Origin: Haloterrigena sp. KLK7
Lineage (GTDB): Archaea > Halobacteriota > Halobacteria > Halobacteriales > Natrialbaceae
DNA: 64,000 nucleotides
Direction: 5' to 3'
NCBI RefSeq assembly: GCF_037914945.1
Contig: NZ_CP149789.1
Span: 62,001 to 126,000 of the forward strand
Positions 17,535-27,342 of the stretch are shown here, one piece after another. A program made the position numbers and the translations under genes. Position 1 is the stretch's first letter. The number at the start of each line of letters is the position of its first letter. The notes below the pieces were generated by a model. That model was not told the DNA's origin. It did no database searches and was given only the letters and a program-made list of their open reading frames with translations.

Positions 17535-19298
17535 TCAGGACCGTTTTTTCTGATAGAACTCCCGGAGTACGTGGAACGCCTGCTTCTTGCGGCCGTGCTG
17601 ATCAACGAGGCCCTTGCGATTGTAGCCGCGCTGGTGGTCATTCTGCCGCATCGGTGCCCGGAAGTCAAAGAGGATCCACGGAGCCATCCCGGCGATCTGA
17701 TCGTTCCCGTCGATCGCATCCGTCTGTCCGCGATAGATCGCGGCCTGGAACTCCTCGGTCCAGCGCTCGTCCTCGTCACCGTGGTGGCCCCACTTCGCAC
17801 CTCCACCGGTCTCCGAGATCAGGACCGGCGTCCCGTCAGGATTCTCCTGGAACTGCTCCATGTCGTCGGCGTCGCCGTAGTACCAGCCGTAGTACTGGTT
17901 GATCCCGACCACGTCGAGGTGCTCTTGCAACGGATCCTTGAGAAGGATTCCATCATCGGTTTCGTCGACGAAGCACGCGGCGGTGACGAGCCGAGTGTCG
18001 TCTAGTTCGCGGACGTAGTCGGCCATCTCCGGGAGTACTTCGTTCCGGGTATCGTCCTTGTGGTCAGTTTCGTTGGCGATCGACCAGAGGGCGACTGACG
18101 CCCGGTTCCAGTCACGCTGGATCAGCTCTCGGAGCTGCTGGCGGTACAGCTCCTGGATTTCCTCGTCACCGAAGTTGATGTCCCAGTAGGCCGGGACCTC
18201 TTCCCAGAGGAGGATCCCCTCCTCGTCGGCTTTCCGCGCCATCGCTTCGGTGTGTGGGTAGTGCGCGAGCCGGGCGTAGTTACAGCCGAGCTCGGTGATC
18301 CACTCGAACCGCTCTTCGACGTCCTCGAGGTTGAGCGCACGCCCCTTTCCAGCGGACTCCTCGTGCAGCGCGATTCCCCTGAGCCAGATCTCCTCGCCAT
18401 TGAGCAGCAGATTGCCGTTGACGACGTCAATCTCGCGAAGCCCGACCTCGTCCTCGATCATATCGTCGTCGGCTGCGACTCGAACGGTGTACAGCTGCGG
18501 ATCCGAGGGACTCCATAGGGTGACGTCATCCCGAGAGAGCGTTGCTTCCCCGGTGAAAACCCCGTCATCGTCAGCGGTTAGCTCTATCGATACATCCAGT
18601 TTGGGGAACGAGGCCGTCACTTCAGTATCGTCGACGGCGTTTTCGACCCACGCGTCGATATGGAGGTCAACGCTGTCTTCGGACAGTTCCGTCTCAAGCT
18701 TGTAGTTGCGAACGTACGTCTCCGGCACCGAGACGACCTCGACCGACCGGTTGATCCCACCGAAGTTGAACCAGTCGGTGCTGGCGTTGGGGATCCCGTC
18801 GTCGTAGCGCTTGTTGTCGACTTTGACGACTAGCAGGTTCTCTCCGTCAACCAACTCGTCAGTGACGTCGAAACTGAACGGCGTGAACCCGCCTTCGTGT
18901 TCGCCCAGTCGTTCGCCGTTGAGCCAGACTTCCGCTTTGTAATTGATTGCACCAAATTTGAGGTGTGAGCTATCGCCGGCCGTATCGGCGTCCCAGTCGA
19001 ACGTCTTCGCGAACCAGACCCAGCCCTCGTAATGGCGGAACTCGGTGATCTCTTCCCCCAAGCTCGCTGGGATATCGACGGAATAGCCGTCGTGGACGTT
19101 GAAATCGACCGGCATCCCCTCTTGCTCGGAGGCGCCGAGTTCGTAGATCGATTTGGGTGAAAACCCGGCGGGATTATCCTCGTCGTCGTCATCGACGAAA
19201 TCCTCGAAGTAGCCGTCGTACATCTCATACTGGTCGGGAATCGCTTGCCACGTTCCGTCGAGCGAGACGGACTCCCGTGGGTACGATAACAAGTGCAT
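17535..19298 (-). CDS. Glycoside hydrolase family 2 (beta-glucuronidase/beta-galactosidase type)
   Basis: A 587-residue GH2 enzyme with the sugar-binding jelly roll (YEGWVWFAKTFDW, LKFGAINYKAEVWLNGERLG), an Ig-like middle domain and a C-terminal TIM barrel. The acid/base Glu is in ALWSIANETDHKDD (about residue 409) and the nucleophile Glu in VLISETGGGAKWG (about 494). No signal peptide is visible from the ATG at 19298, so it should be cytoplasmic and act on imported oligosaccharides. I chose this ATG because the 50 upstream residues are low-complexity and unlike the family. The neighbouring uronate genes make a glucuronide substrate likely, which is inference. Confidence 0.9.
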   Translation of the reverse strand: MHLLSYPRESVSLDGTWQAIPDQYEMYDGYFEDFVDDDDEDNPAGFSPKSIYELGASEQEGMPVDFNVHDGYSVDIPASLGEEITEFRHYEGWVWFAKTFDWDADTAGDSSHLKFGAINYKAEVWLNGERLGEHEGGFTPFSFDVTDELVDGENLLVVKVDNKRYDDGIPNASTDWFNFGGINRSVEVVSVPETYVRNYKLETELSEDSVDLHIDAWVENAVDDTEVTASFPKLDVSIELTADDDGVFTGEATLSRDDVTLWSPSDPQLYTVRVAADDDMIEDEVGLREIDVVNGNLLLNGEEIWLRGIALHEESAGKGRALNLEDVEERFEWITELGCNYARLAHYPHTEAMARKADEEGILLWEEVPAYWDINFGDEEIQELYRQQLRELIQRDWNRASVALWSIANETDHKDDTRNEVLPEMADYVRELDDTRLVTAACFVDETDDGILLKDPLQEHLDVVGINQYYGWYYGDADDMEQFQENPDGTPVLISETGGGAKWGHHGDEDERWTEEFQAAIYRGQTDAIDGNDQIAGMAPWILFDFRAPMRQNDHQRGYNRKGLVDQHGRKKQAFHVLREFYQKKRS

Positions 19299-19566
19299 CA
19301 ACCGATTATCCACAACAACACAATAAAAAAGTACCGGTACTAACGATTCTACGGTTCCGGTTTCAGAGGGGCTGGCTCCGTCAGCATCACTTGTAGTCGG
19401 CCTTTTAGGTTTGTCGTGAACCCTTATTTCGGGATCCGTTCGGCTCATTGTTCGATCCCGTGGGCGATGGCTTCGCTAGGCGACGTAACGAACAAGTGGG
19501 TGTATTCCGCCGTTTTGTGGCTGTACGACTAATCCAGATTCCGTCTTAAAAACGGAAACGAACCAA

Positions 19567-20391
19567 TTAGACGCCGCTAAATGCCGAGAACCCGCCGTCG
19601 ATCGGGATCACCGTCCCGGTGACGAACTCGGACCCGGGGGCGATCAGCCAGAGCACGGTCGTCGAGAGATCCTCGGGATCGCCGAACCGTCCCTGCGGGG
19701 TATGATCGATGATCGTCTGCCCGCGGTCAGTGTACTCTCCTGTCTCCTCGTCTATCAACAGGTAGCGGTTCTGCTCAGTGAGGAAGAACCCGGGTGCAAT
19801 CGCGTTGACGCGAATGTCGGGAGAGTACTCCTGGGCCATGTGGACGGCCAACCATTCAGTGAAGTTCGAGACGGCGGCCTTCGCGCCCGAGTAGCCCGGA
19901 ATCTTAGTTAGTGGCGTAAACGCGTTCATCGACGAGACGTTCAGAATAACACCGTCCTCCTGTTCAACCATGTACTCGCCGAAGGCCTGCGATGCAAGGA
20001 CCGTCCCGACGAAGTTGACGTTCACCACTTGTTCGAGTCCCTCCTTCGGCAGGTCGAAGAAAGACGTATCTGGATCGGTCGTCGCATCAGGGTGGTTCCC
20101 GCCAGCGGCGTTAATGAGGACATCGATGCGTCCGTACTCGTCGACGACCGTTTCGGCGGCCGCGTCCAGTTCCGCGCGATCGAGGACTGACGCTGGGATC
20201 GTGCTGTGCTCGATGTCCCGCTCCGCGAGTTCATCGCTGGTCTCCTGCAGTTTCTCCTCGCCACGGGCGAGGAGTACGACCGTTCCACCGTTCTCGCCGA
20301 TGGCTTTTGCCATCGCCGAGCCGAGAACACCCGAACCGCCCGTGATCACGCACACTTTGCCGTCGATCTCGAAGTCATTTGGGACCGTCAT
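19567..20391 (-). CDS. SDR oxidoreductase, probable D-fructuronate/mannonate reductase
   Basis: A 274-residue short-chain dehydrogenase: nucleotide-binding ITGGSGVLGSAMAKAIGENG, NAAG at ~95 (INAAGGNHPDATTDPDTSFF), catalytic Ser in NVSSMNAF, YSGAK (Tyr/Lys) and the C-terminal GTVIPIDGGFSAFSGV. The NHPDATT insertion and ending resemble SDR-type UxuB proteins (as in Bacillus YjmF) that interconvert D-fructuronate and D-mannonate. It lies between UxaC and GH2/UxuA on the same strand, which supplies the missing middle step of the isomerase pathway. The fold is certain; the substrate is assigned mainly from context. Confidence 0.85.
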   Translation of the reverse strand: MTVPNDFEIDGKVCVITGGSGVLGSAMAKAIGENGGTVVLLARGEEKLQETSDELAERDIEHSTIPASVLDRAELDAAAETVVDEYGRIDVLINAAGGNHPDATTDPDTSFFDLPKEGLEQVVNVNFVGTVLASQAFGEYMVEQEDGVILNVSSMNAFTPLTKIPGYSGAKAAVSNFTEWLAVHMAQEYSPDIRVNAIAPGFFLTEQNRYLLIDEETGEYTDRGQTIIDHTPQGRFGDPEDLSTTVLWLIAPGSEFVTGTVIPIDGGFSAFSGV

Positions 20392-20530
20392 CGTTTCCGT
20401 ACGAAACTTGCCGAGGCACAGATGTATGTATGTTCTGTGTTCTCGTCGGCTGCTAATTCGAATGGAAGCGAATCGGACCGAGCTCAGTCGCTCAAGGAGT
20501 CCGTCCCCGTCCCACTGCCTGCACTCCGCA

Positions 20531-21889
20531 TTATTCGAATCCGTAGAGGGACTTCGGCCGTTCGTAAGCCAAGTACTCTACGAGGTGTTCCGCGTGGGCC
20601 ATCGGCAGCCGTTCTCGCTCGACCATCTCGCCGACCACGTTCGCGAGAGTCCGACGAAACATCTCGAATCGGGAGCCGTACGACAGTAGTTTCCGCGAGT
20701 CGCTGACCATGCCGGCGTGATTGGCCAGGAGATCGACAGAGCCCGCGTACTTCAACTGTTTCTCGATACCGTACGGACTGTCGTTGAACCACCACGCCGG
20801 ACCGACGCTCACGTTCGGGAACGCTCGAGCGATGGTCGTGATCGTCGGATAGTGAGTTGGATCGACGGTGTAGAGCACGATCTCCGTCTCGCCGTCGAAC
20901 TCGTTCAGGAAGTACGCCAGATTGTCGGCCAGTTCGATCGACTGCGTCGAGACGTCACCCCCGGCGTCGGCGCCGACGGTATCGTACAGCCGATCACGGT
21001 AGTCCCGAACCGCACCGAGGTGGAGCTGGGTGACCCAGTCTTTCTCTGCGTTGAGTCGGCCGACCGTTTCAATCAGGAACGCCTGAAAGTCGTTGACGTC
21101 TCTTTCCGCGAGATTCCGTCCCTCGAGTGTCTTACGATAGATATCCCGTGCACGTCGCCGGCCCACCGGGCGCGTCACGATCTGCTCAAGGCTGAGATCG
21201 CTCGCCCGACAGCCGTGGGCGTCGAAGTAGTCGTGGGTCTCCTCGAGCGCCTCGAGGAACCCAGAGAAGGAGCCGGTATCAGTGCCGGTCGCTCGCTCAA
21301 GTTGGTCGACGAACTCGTACCAGGAGTCCCGGCCGATGTGTAGCGCGCGGTCGAGTCGCCACGTCGGCCGGACGTCGACGGATCGCTCGGCTCGCTCGTG
21401 GAGTTCGAGGTTCGAGGTCGGATCGTCGGTCGTACAGAACACCTCGACGTTCATCTCCGAGAGCAGTTGCTGTGGACGCATCGAGTCCGTCGCCAGTTGT
21501 GCTTTCGTCTCGGCCCAGATCTCCTCGGCCGTCGATTCGGAGATCGGCTTCTCGATACCGAAGCGGCGTTGCAGATCGAGGTGGATCCACTCGTAGCTCG
21601 GATTGCCGGCGAAGTTAGGAAACTCCGACGCGAGGGCGAGCCACTTCTCCTTGTTCGAGGCATCACCCGTGATCTTCCGTTCGGGGATGCCCTGCTTTCG
21701 CATCATCGTCCAGACGTAGTGATCGGTGGCGCCTTCGACCTCCCAGATATCATCCCAGCCATCGTTCGCGACGATTTCGGCCAAATCCGCGTGGGTGTGC
21801 GGATCGACAATCGGCAGTGATTCGATATCGGCGTACAGTGCTTCGGCGGCCTCCGAGTCGAGCAGGTAGCCGTCACCAAGGAATCCCAT
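20531..21889 (-). CDS. uxaC: Glucuronate (uronate) isomerase
   Basis: A 452-residue amidohydrolase-superfamily isomerase converting D-glucuronate to D-fructuronate (and galacturonate to tagaturonate). Motifs are SLPIVDPHTHADLAEIVAND near the N-terminus (metal His-x-His), SNLELHERAERS, the late GPAWWFNDSPYGIEKQLKYA and NHAGMVSDSRKLLSYGSRFE with the family ending EYLAYERPKSLYGFE. Its length matches archaeal and bacterial UxaC. It reads in the same direction as the SDR gene 139 bp downstream. It is divergent from the IclR1 gene across an 850-bp gap containing a TTACA palindrome. Confidence 0.95.
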   Translation of the reverse strand: MGFLGDGYLLDSEAAEALYADIESLPIVDPHTHADLAEIVANDGWDDIWEVEGATDHYVWTMMRKQGIPERKITGDASNKEKWLALASEFPNFAGNPSYEWIHLDLQRRFGIEKPISESTAEEIWAETKAQLATDSMRPQQLLSEMNVEVFCTTDDPTSNLELHERAERSVDVRPTWRLDRALHIGRDSWYEFVDQLERATGTDTGSFSGFLEALEETHDYFDAHGCRASDLSLEQIVTRPVGRRRARDIYRKTLEGRNLAERDVNDFQAFLIETVGRLNAEKDWVTQLHLGAVRDYRDRLYDTVGADAGGDVSTQSIELADNLAYFLNEFDGETEIVLYTVDPTHYPTITTIARAFPNVSVGPAWWFNDSPYGIEKQLKYAGSVDLLANHAGMVSDSRKLLSYGSRFEMFRRTLANVVGEMVERERLPMAHAEHLVEYLAYERPKSLYGFE

Positions 21890-22743
21890 ACGCTATCTAC
21901 GGGTTCGATCACAAAAGCACATCGACTGTCCGACGAGGGCTGCGAGACGAGACCGCAACGAATGCTGTCCCATCTCGTACGTTACCGGAACATGCATCTC
22001 AACTTTGTTCGAGAGGGAAGAACGCGACTCCCACCGGTTGTTTTGCCGAAGTCGGCGCGTTCACTCACCGAAATGCTTCGATTTGACGCCTTTCGATCTC
22101 TAGTCGTACTTCTCGAGATCTCTCAAGCGCTCGGAAGCACCGCGATAGGACCTTCAAACGATCGATTCGAGCGCGTCGAACTATTTTATCGAACGACAGC
22201 GGCGGTAGAGTACCTGGGTCGTCGGACTGTCGATCAGTATCTAATTACAAGTGTACTGTTGTAATAGATAAATCGCGTTTATACGCTCATAACGAGAGGA
22301 TACCGAGTCGGTAGAGCAGCTATCATCCCTCCGTAGCGAAGTGGCAGTGGACATGCTAATCGCCGATCACGCCGTTCGGAATTGTTTGGCCGCATTCGGG
22401 AGGGTTGTATTGAGACACGGTAGTTGACAATCGAGAGGCTCTGTACCGAACGATTCGATTGAGAAGAACAGCTGTCTCCCGGTCGCTCCCATCGGCATGA
22501 TTCAGATTGGACATCGATGACCGACTTGAGGAGCATCCAAAGGATACGCGCCGACTGAGCACGGTCGGTTGACCGAGAGTCGAAGGGTGTGTCCAGCCGT
22601 CTCGTCGAATCTGCTGGCCGATGGACGACTCGGGTCGGATCGAGTCTCACGATAGCGCGAGAACCACGCCGTAGAAGACTCGAGATATACAATTTGATGG
22701 ATCAGAACAAATATTATATGCGACGGTCGCTATGGGCGTACAC
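21890..22743. other. Divergent intergenic region between uxaC and IclR gene 1
   Basis: About 850 bp without a convincing gene. It holds the 20-bp palindrome at 22245-22264 and a TATA box (ATTATATG, near 22712-22720) some 25-30 nt ahead of the IclR start. The length and position suit a regulatory region shared by two divergent transcription units. Confidence 0.5.
22245..22264. promoter_or_regulatory. 20-bp palindrome, TTACA-N10-TGTAA family, site 2
   Basis: TTACA AGT GTAC TGT TGTAA, in the intergenic space between uxaC and the divergent IclR gene. It is a candidate operator; the assignment of a binding protein is inference. Confidence 0.6.
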
Positions 22744-23508
22744 ATGCCGACAGATACGCCGAGAAAGATCGCTACAGTGAAGAAAACCGGCAGAATCATC
22801 GAGGCCTTACAGAAGCGGGGCAGCGCCGGCATCACGGAGATCGCGGACGACGTGGGGTTCTCGAAAAGTACCGTCCACGGACACCTCGCGACGCTTCACG
22901 AAGACGGGATGGTCGTCAAGGAAGGCCATAAGTACCGATTGAGTCTGCGATTTCTGGACATCGCCGAGTCCGTAAAGCGGACGGTCGCGAAACACGATAT
23001 CGTTCGCGAGCAGGTGCGCGAACTCGCGGACGCCACCGGAGAGGTCGTCCACTTTGGTGCGAAAGAGGAGGGGCGTGTCGTCTATATCGAGAAGTCGAGG
23101 GGAGACTCAGCGGTCCAGACTAAGTCGAGAATCGGTGGCCGAATGCCGATGCACTCGACGGGGCTTGGAAAGGCGATGCTGGCAGAGTTACCGGCCGCGG
23201 ACGTCGAACGGATCGTCGCCGAACACGGGCTCGAGCAGCGAACCGAACATACGATCACGGACGTCGAGGAGTTGTATGCGGAACTCGAGGAGACGGCCGA
23301 ACGCGGATACTCGATCGACGACGAGGAGAACATTCCGGGCATCCGCTGTATCGGCATGGCCGTCAGCGTCCCAGAAACGGAGGTGATCGGCGCGTTGAGT
23401 ATCTCGGGTCCGTCACAGCGGATGACCGATGAGCGGATCGAGGACGAACTCCAGCCGAAACTTGCGCAGGCGGCAAACGTCATCGAAGTGAATTCGCTGT
23501 ACTCGTAG
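22744..23508 (+). CDS. IclR family regulator 1 (hexuronate cluster)
   Basis: A 254-residue IclR protein with an N-terminal winged HTH (TGRIIEALQKRGSAGITEIA, GFSKSTVHGHLATLHEDGMV) and a C-terminal effector domain (VVHFGAKEEGRVVYIEKSRG, MPMHSTGLGKAMLAELPAAD, RGYSIDDEENIPGIRCIGMA). The start at 22744 rather than an ATG 12 nt upstream is favoured by the TATA box at ~22712. It sits between the isomerase-route genes and the oxidative-route genes, so a role in sensing a hexuronate or intermediate is likely (inference). It is closely related to IclR 2 at 35710; a partial IclR relic lies at 24560. Confidence 0.93.
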   Translation: MPTDTPRKIATVKKTGRIIEALQKRGSAGITEIADDVGFSKSTVHGHLATLHEDGMVVKEGHKYRLSLRFLDIAESVKRTVAKHDIVREQVRELADATGEVVHFGAKEEGRVVYIEKSRGDSAVQTKSRIGGRMPMHSTGLGKAMLAELPAADVERIVAEHGLEQRTEHTITDVEELYAELEETAERGYSIDDEENIPGIRCIGMAVSVPETEVIGALSISGPSQRMTDERIEDELQPKLAQAANVIEVNSLYS

Positions 23509-24559
23509 GCCATGGACGCGTTGAAGACGCCTGATTGGCCGTACTGGGGATCTAGTCGCCGAAATATACGTATCTGGAGCGAAAGAACGAACGGGGAGAG
23601 AGCGGTACGTGAACATCAAGACCCGCTGAGAGCAAACTTACGAGCTGGGCAAGCGTTTCGGAGTTCGGCACATCTGATGTTGAGTGAGTCGACACTGCTC
23701 GACCGCATAATTGAGAAAGTACGCCAGGAAGAAGTGCTTAGCATGATATCCGATAGAACGATGGATATTCGGAACGCTTCTGCCGGGCTGATCGCTCGTA
23801 TTGGTCGATCGAACCGGACGTTCAGCGAATCTTCGAAACTTAGACCGGAACACTGACTGTGTAGAAAGCTGTGCCAGAAGCGTCTGAGTCGGTGTTTAAA
23901 TAGACTAAACCGGGCTCCGGTGAGTGATCGATTTTCGGATCAGTACTGCCGGTTCAGCTAGATCGTGGCTACAAGCCGTCGCCACGCGCCACACTGCTAC
24001 GCTCTCGAGTTGACACTCCTTGCCGAGAGGGTTTGTCCTTTGAGTGCCTTATGAGAGAATTCGGACTCATCCCACGAGCGGTTTGATGCGTCAGGATACG
24101 ACCGACGAAACGCTCGATTCGACAGGTGCGAACAATTGTACCGGGCGACGCCAGAGTTGAAGTACTGCGATTGCCGAACTGACGATCAGGATATATTTAC
24201 ATCAGTACTCCTGTAATAGCACAGAGGTGCATCTGTAATGGGATCGCTGTTGGGCCAGTAGAGAGGAGATAGCCATTCGAGGGAAGTGTGACAGACCAAC
24301 GACTGATAGTAAACTCTACAGCTTGGAACGGTCTGATCGGATTTGAGGTTCGATCTGGAAACACGCTATTCACCGCCTCAGAGCCGACATACTGGTATAT
24401 TCGATAGGATAGAACAATGGTCACGTAGTTGCCCCGCCGAAGAGATTCTGATCGAACGCCGATGATCGTTTAGACGATTGCCTTGAATAGCACACGTTGC
24501 TGGAGTAACGCTGGTCAAACGGGAGCACCGAGAAAATCCTGTCACGTACCTGCGTGCGT
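23509..24559. other. Intergenic region, no gene seen
   Basis: About 1 kb with scattered stops in all frames and no recognisable protein. The only structured element is the palindrome at 24197-24216. Confidence 0.5.
24197..24216. promoter_or_regulatory. 20-bp palindrome, TTACA-N10-TGTAA family, site 3
   Basis: TTACA TCA GTAC TCC TGTAA, about 520 bp upstream of the oxidative-route aldehyde dehydrogenase gene and 690 bp after IclR gene 1. Confidence 0.6.
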
Positions 24560-24715
24560 CCCAAAGACGGATTGGTTCTCGAGGTCGTACAAGGAACACG
24601 CACAGAACCGCTATCAACTCCGATTCGAGGGTGGGAAACGGCGGATATCGAGAAATCGAAGGAGGACTCAGCAGTCCGACTCGAGTCGAGAAAACGAGTA
24701 TCAAAACCTTTCTAA
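24560..24715 (+). pseudogene. IclR regulator relic with internal deletion
   Basis: Immediately before the aldehyde dehydrogenase gene, one frame reads SYKEHAQNRYQLRFE (compare VKEGHKYRLSLRF in IclR 1). A shifted frame then reads DIEKSKEDSAVRLESR (compare YIEKSRGDSAVQTKSR). The segment between them in the intact protein, about 50 residues, is absent. This is a third IclR copy in the hexuronate island reduced to two scraps. Confidence 0.6.
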
Positions 24716-24735
24716 CGGAGTAGGATAAGTTCCAC

Positions 24736-26193
24736 ATGCGAATGGCAAGCAGCTACAAGAACTTTGTAAACGGACAGTGGGTCGAATCCGAGACGAATTC
24801 AACCTTCGAGGTTAGAAATCCGGCACAGACCGACGAATTGGTCGGCGAATACCAAGACTCGGGTCTGGCAGATGTCGAGGCCGCCGTCGAGGCAGCCGCC
24901 GACGCACAAGACGACTGGGCCGGCACGCCGGGCCCGGAACGAGGCGACCTCCTCAAGCGAGTGGGAACGCTTCTCGAGCAGCGCAAAGACGAGACGACCG
25001 AGGCGCTCGTCCGTGAAGAGGGGAAAACGCGCGCCGAGGCAGCCGGCGAGGTTCAGCGTGCGATCGACATTTTCGCGTACTACGGACAGAAGACACGCGA
25101 TCTCGGGGGTACCGTCAAATCCGCGAGCGGTCGCAACACGGAACTCGCGACCAGACAGGAGCCGCTCGGAACGGTCGCATTGGTGACCCCGTGGAACTAC
25201 CCAATCGCGATTCCGGCATGGAAGCTCGCGCCGGCGCTGGCCGCCGGAAACACGGCGGTCGTCAAGCCCGCTTCGGCGGCCCCTGGCATGGCACGGGTTC
25301 TCTTCGAGTGTCTCGAGGAGGCAGGGCTCCCCGATGGCGTGGCGAATTTAGTCACGGGATCGGGGAGCAACGTCGGCACGCCGCTCGTCGAAAACCAGGC
25401 GATCGACGGCGTCTCGTTCACGGGGAGTACGGCCGTCGGGACGCAGGTCGCACAGACGGCGACCGACGACCTCAAACGCGTCCAGTGTGAAATGGGCGGG
25501 AAGAACCCGACGGTCGTGATGCCGAGTGCCGACGTCAACGAGGCGGTGGAGATCGTCGGCCAGGGTGCGTTCGGAACGACAGGCCAGTCCTGCACCGCCG
25601 CCTCTCGAGCGATCGTCCACGACCAGATTTACGACGAGTTCGTCGACGCAATGGTCGAGTACGCCGAGTCTGTGGAAATCGGTCCCGGACTCGACGACCC
25701 TGATATGGGACCCCATGTCACTGAGTCGGAACTCCAGTCGACGCTCGAGTATGTCGAGATCGGCCAAGACGAGGGCGCGACACTCGAAACCGGCGGGGAA
25801 CGTCTCACGGACGGGGAATACGCGGATGGCTACTACGTGGAACCGGCCGTCTTCTCGGACGTCGACAACGAGATGCGGATTGCACAGGAGGAGGTCTTCG
25901 GACCGGTGCTGGCGGTCATTCGCGCCAACGACTTCGAGGACGCGCTGTCGCTTGCGAACGACGTCGACTACGGGCTTTCGGCGAGCATCGTGACGCAGGA
26001 TACGACCGAAGCCAACGAGTTCCTTGATCGCATCGAAGCGGGCGTCGCCAAAGTCAACGAAAAGACGACCGGGCTAGAATTGCACGTCCCCTTCGGCGGC
26101 TACAAGAATTCCTCCACGAACACTTACCGAGAACAAGGTGACGCCGGATTGGACTTCTTCACGACGACAAAGACGATCTACCGCAACTACTAA
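24736..26193 (+). CDS. 2-oxoglutarate semialdehyde (2,5-dioxopentanoate) dehydrogenase
   Basis: A 485-residue NAD(P)-dependent aldehyde dehydrogenase. It shows the usual N-terminal Rossmann region (TPWNYPIAIPAWKLAPALAA), the general-base Glu in CEMGGKNPTVVMP and the nucleophile Cys in GTTGQSCTAASR. The CEMGGKNP/GQSCTA(A/S)SR pair and the ending GLDFFTTTKTIYRNY are typical of the oxoglutarate-semialdehyde dehydrogenases of archaeal pentose and uronate pathways. It would make 2-oxoglutarate from 2,5-dioxopentanoate, feeding the TCA cycle. Two ATG codons (24736, 24742) are possible starts. It is followed by the ketodeoxyglucarate dehydratase-type gene. Confidence 0.9.
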   Translation: MRMASSYKNFVNGQWVESETNSTFEVRNPAQTDELVGEYQDSGLADVEAAVEAAADAQDDWAGTPGPERGDLLKRVGTLLEQRKDETTEALVREEGKTRAEAAGEVQRAIDIFAYYGQKTRDLGGTVKSASGRNTELATRQEPLGTVALVTPWNYPIAIPAWKLAPALAAGNTAVVKPASAAPGMARVLFECLEEAGLPDGVANLVTGSGSNVGTPLVENQAIDGVSFTGSTAVGTQVAQTATDDLKRVQCEMGGKNPTVVMPSADVNEAVEIVGQGAFGTTGQSCTAASRAIVHDQIYDEFVDAMVEYAESVEIGPGLDDPDMGPHVTESELQSTLEYVEIGQDEGATLETGGERLTDGEYADGYYVEPAVFSDVDNEMRIAQEEVFGPVLAVIRANDFEDALSLANDVDYGLSASIVTQDTTEANEFLDRIEAGVAKVNEKTTGLELHVPFGGYKNSSTNTYREQGDAGLDFFTTTKTIYRNY

Positions 26194-26355
26194 GCCAGAC
26201 TAGTATCACGCTGACACAACTGAGTTGAACGCTCCGGACGCCTGCTGTAGCCACTGAAGCAGGAAACACGGTCTCGAGACATCTGTCCCTGCCGCTCGGA
26301 GACGAGCGGACCACAACGACAATACTTTATAATAATAAGCATTACCAACTACTCG

Positions 26356-27315
26356 ATGGCATTAGCGACTGCAGAAGTCAAGGAGCGGCTACGAGGAGTC
26401 GCCGTCGGTATCCTCACGCCGTTCGATCAGGACGGAGAAATAGAGCACTGGAAGATCGAAGAGAACGCACAGTCACTCTACGAAGAGGGTATCAGAACAT
26501 TCCTCGCAGCTGCAAATATCAGCGAATACCACTCGTTGGTCGATCAAGAACGGATCGACGTCACCGAGGCGACCGTAACTTCGCTTCCGTCGGATGCGTG
26601 CGTCCTCGCCGGCGTCGGCGGGAGCACGAACCAGGCACAGGACTTGATTCAGGCGTACGATCAAATCGGCGTCGACGCGATGATGGTGATGCCACCCGAT
26701 CACACGTATCTCCACGAGCAGGGATTACTGGAGTACTACCGGTCGCTGGCTGACGCAACGGAGACCCCGCTCGTCCCGTACGTTCGCGGCTTCGATCCGT
26801 CCGTCGAGTACCTCGCGCAATTGACGAAACTGGACGGCGTCGTCGGAATCAAATACGCGCTGCCGGATTCGGTGAAACTCGGGGCCGGAATCAGCGCCGG
26901 TGCGGACGACGTCGTCTGGGTGAACGGCCTAGCAGAGCCGTACGCAGTTTCATACTGGGCCGAAGGCGTCGAGGGCTTCTCGGCGGGCGTTAGCAACTTC
27001 CGCCCGGAGATCGGTCTCGAACTGTACGACGCGCTGGCGAACGAAAACTGGAGTCGTGCCCGCGAACTGCGCGAGGCCTGTCTCCCGTATCAGAACTTCC
27101 GAGAGAAAACTGGACAGAACAGTACGATCGCCGGTGGGATAAGCGTCCCAGCCGTCAAGAAGGGACTCGAACTTGCCGGCCTATACGGCGGTGATGTCCG
27201 GGAACCGATCCGCTCGTTGACGCCGCAAGAGGAGAAGCGCGCCGAAGAGCTGTACGATCAACTGAACGACGAACTCGAACAGCTACTCTCCGATGGCTCC
27301 GTTGGAAAAGCCTAA
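26356..27315 (+). CDS. DapA-superfamily aldolase/dehydratase, probable 5-keto-4-deoxyglucarate dehydratase
   Basis: A 319-residue TIM barrel of the dihydrodipicolinate synthase/N-acetylneuraminate lyase family. The Schiff-base lysine is Lys166 (GVVGIKYALP) and the partner tyrosine is Tyr142 (PLVPYVRG). The N-terminal TPFDQDGEIEHWKIEENAQS block is standard. Position next to a 2-oxoglutarate semialdehyde dehydrogenase points to the decarboxylating dehydration of 5-keto-4-deoxyglucarate to 2,5-dioxopentanoate. A KDG aldolase is the alternative. A TATA element (TTTATAATAA) lies ~27 nt upstream of the ATG, indicating its own leaderless promoter. Confidence 0.85.
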   Translation: MALATAEVKERLRGVAVGILTPFDQDGEIEHWKIEENAQSLYEEGIRTFLAAANISEYHSLVDQERIDVTEATVTSLPSDACVLAGVGGSTNQAQDLIQAYDQIGVDAMMVMPPDHTYLHEQGLLEYYRSLADATETPLVPYVRGFDPSVEYLAQLTKLDGVVGIKYALPDSVKLGAGISAGADDVVWVNGLAEPYAVSYWAEGVEGFSAGVSNFRPEIGLELYDALANENWSRARELREACLPYQNFREKTGQNSTIAGGISVPAVKKGLELAGLYGGDVREPIRSLTPQEEKRAEELYDQLNDELEQLLSDGSVGKA

Positions 27316-27342
27316 ATACGAGAAAATAAGAAGCTACTCCAG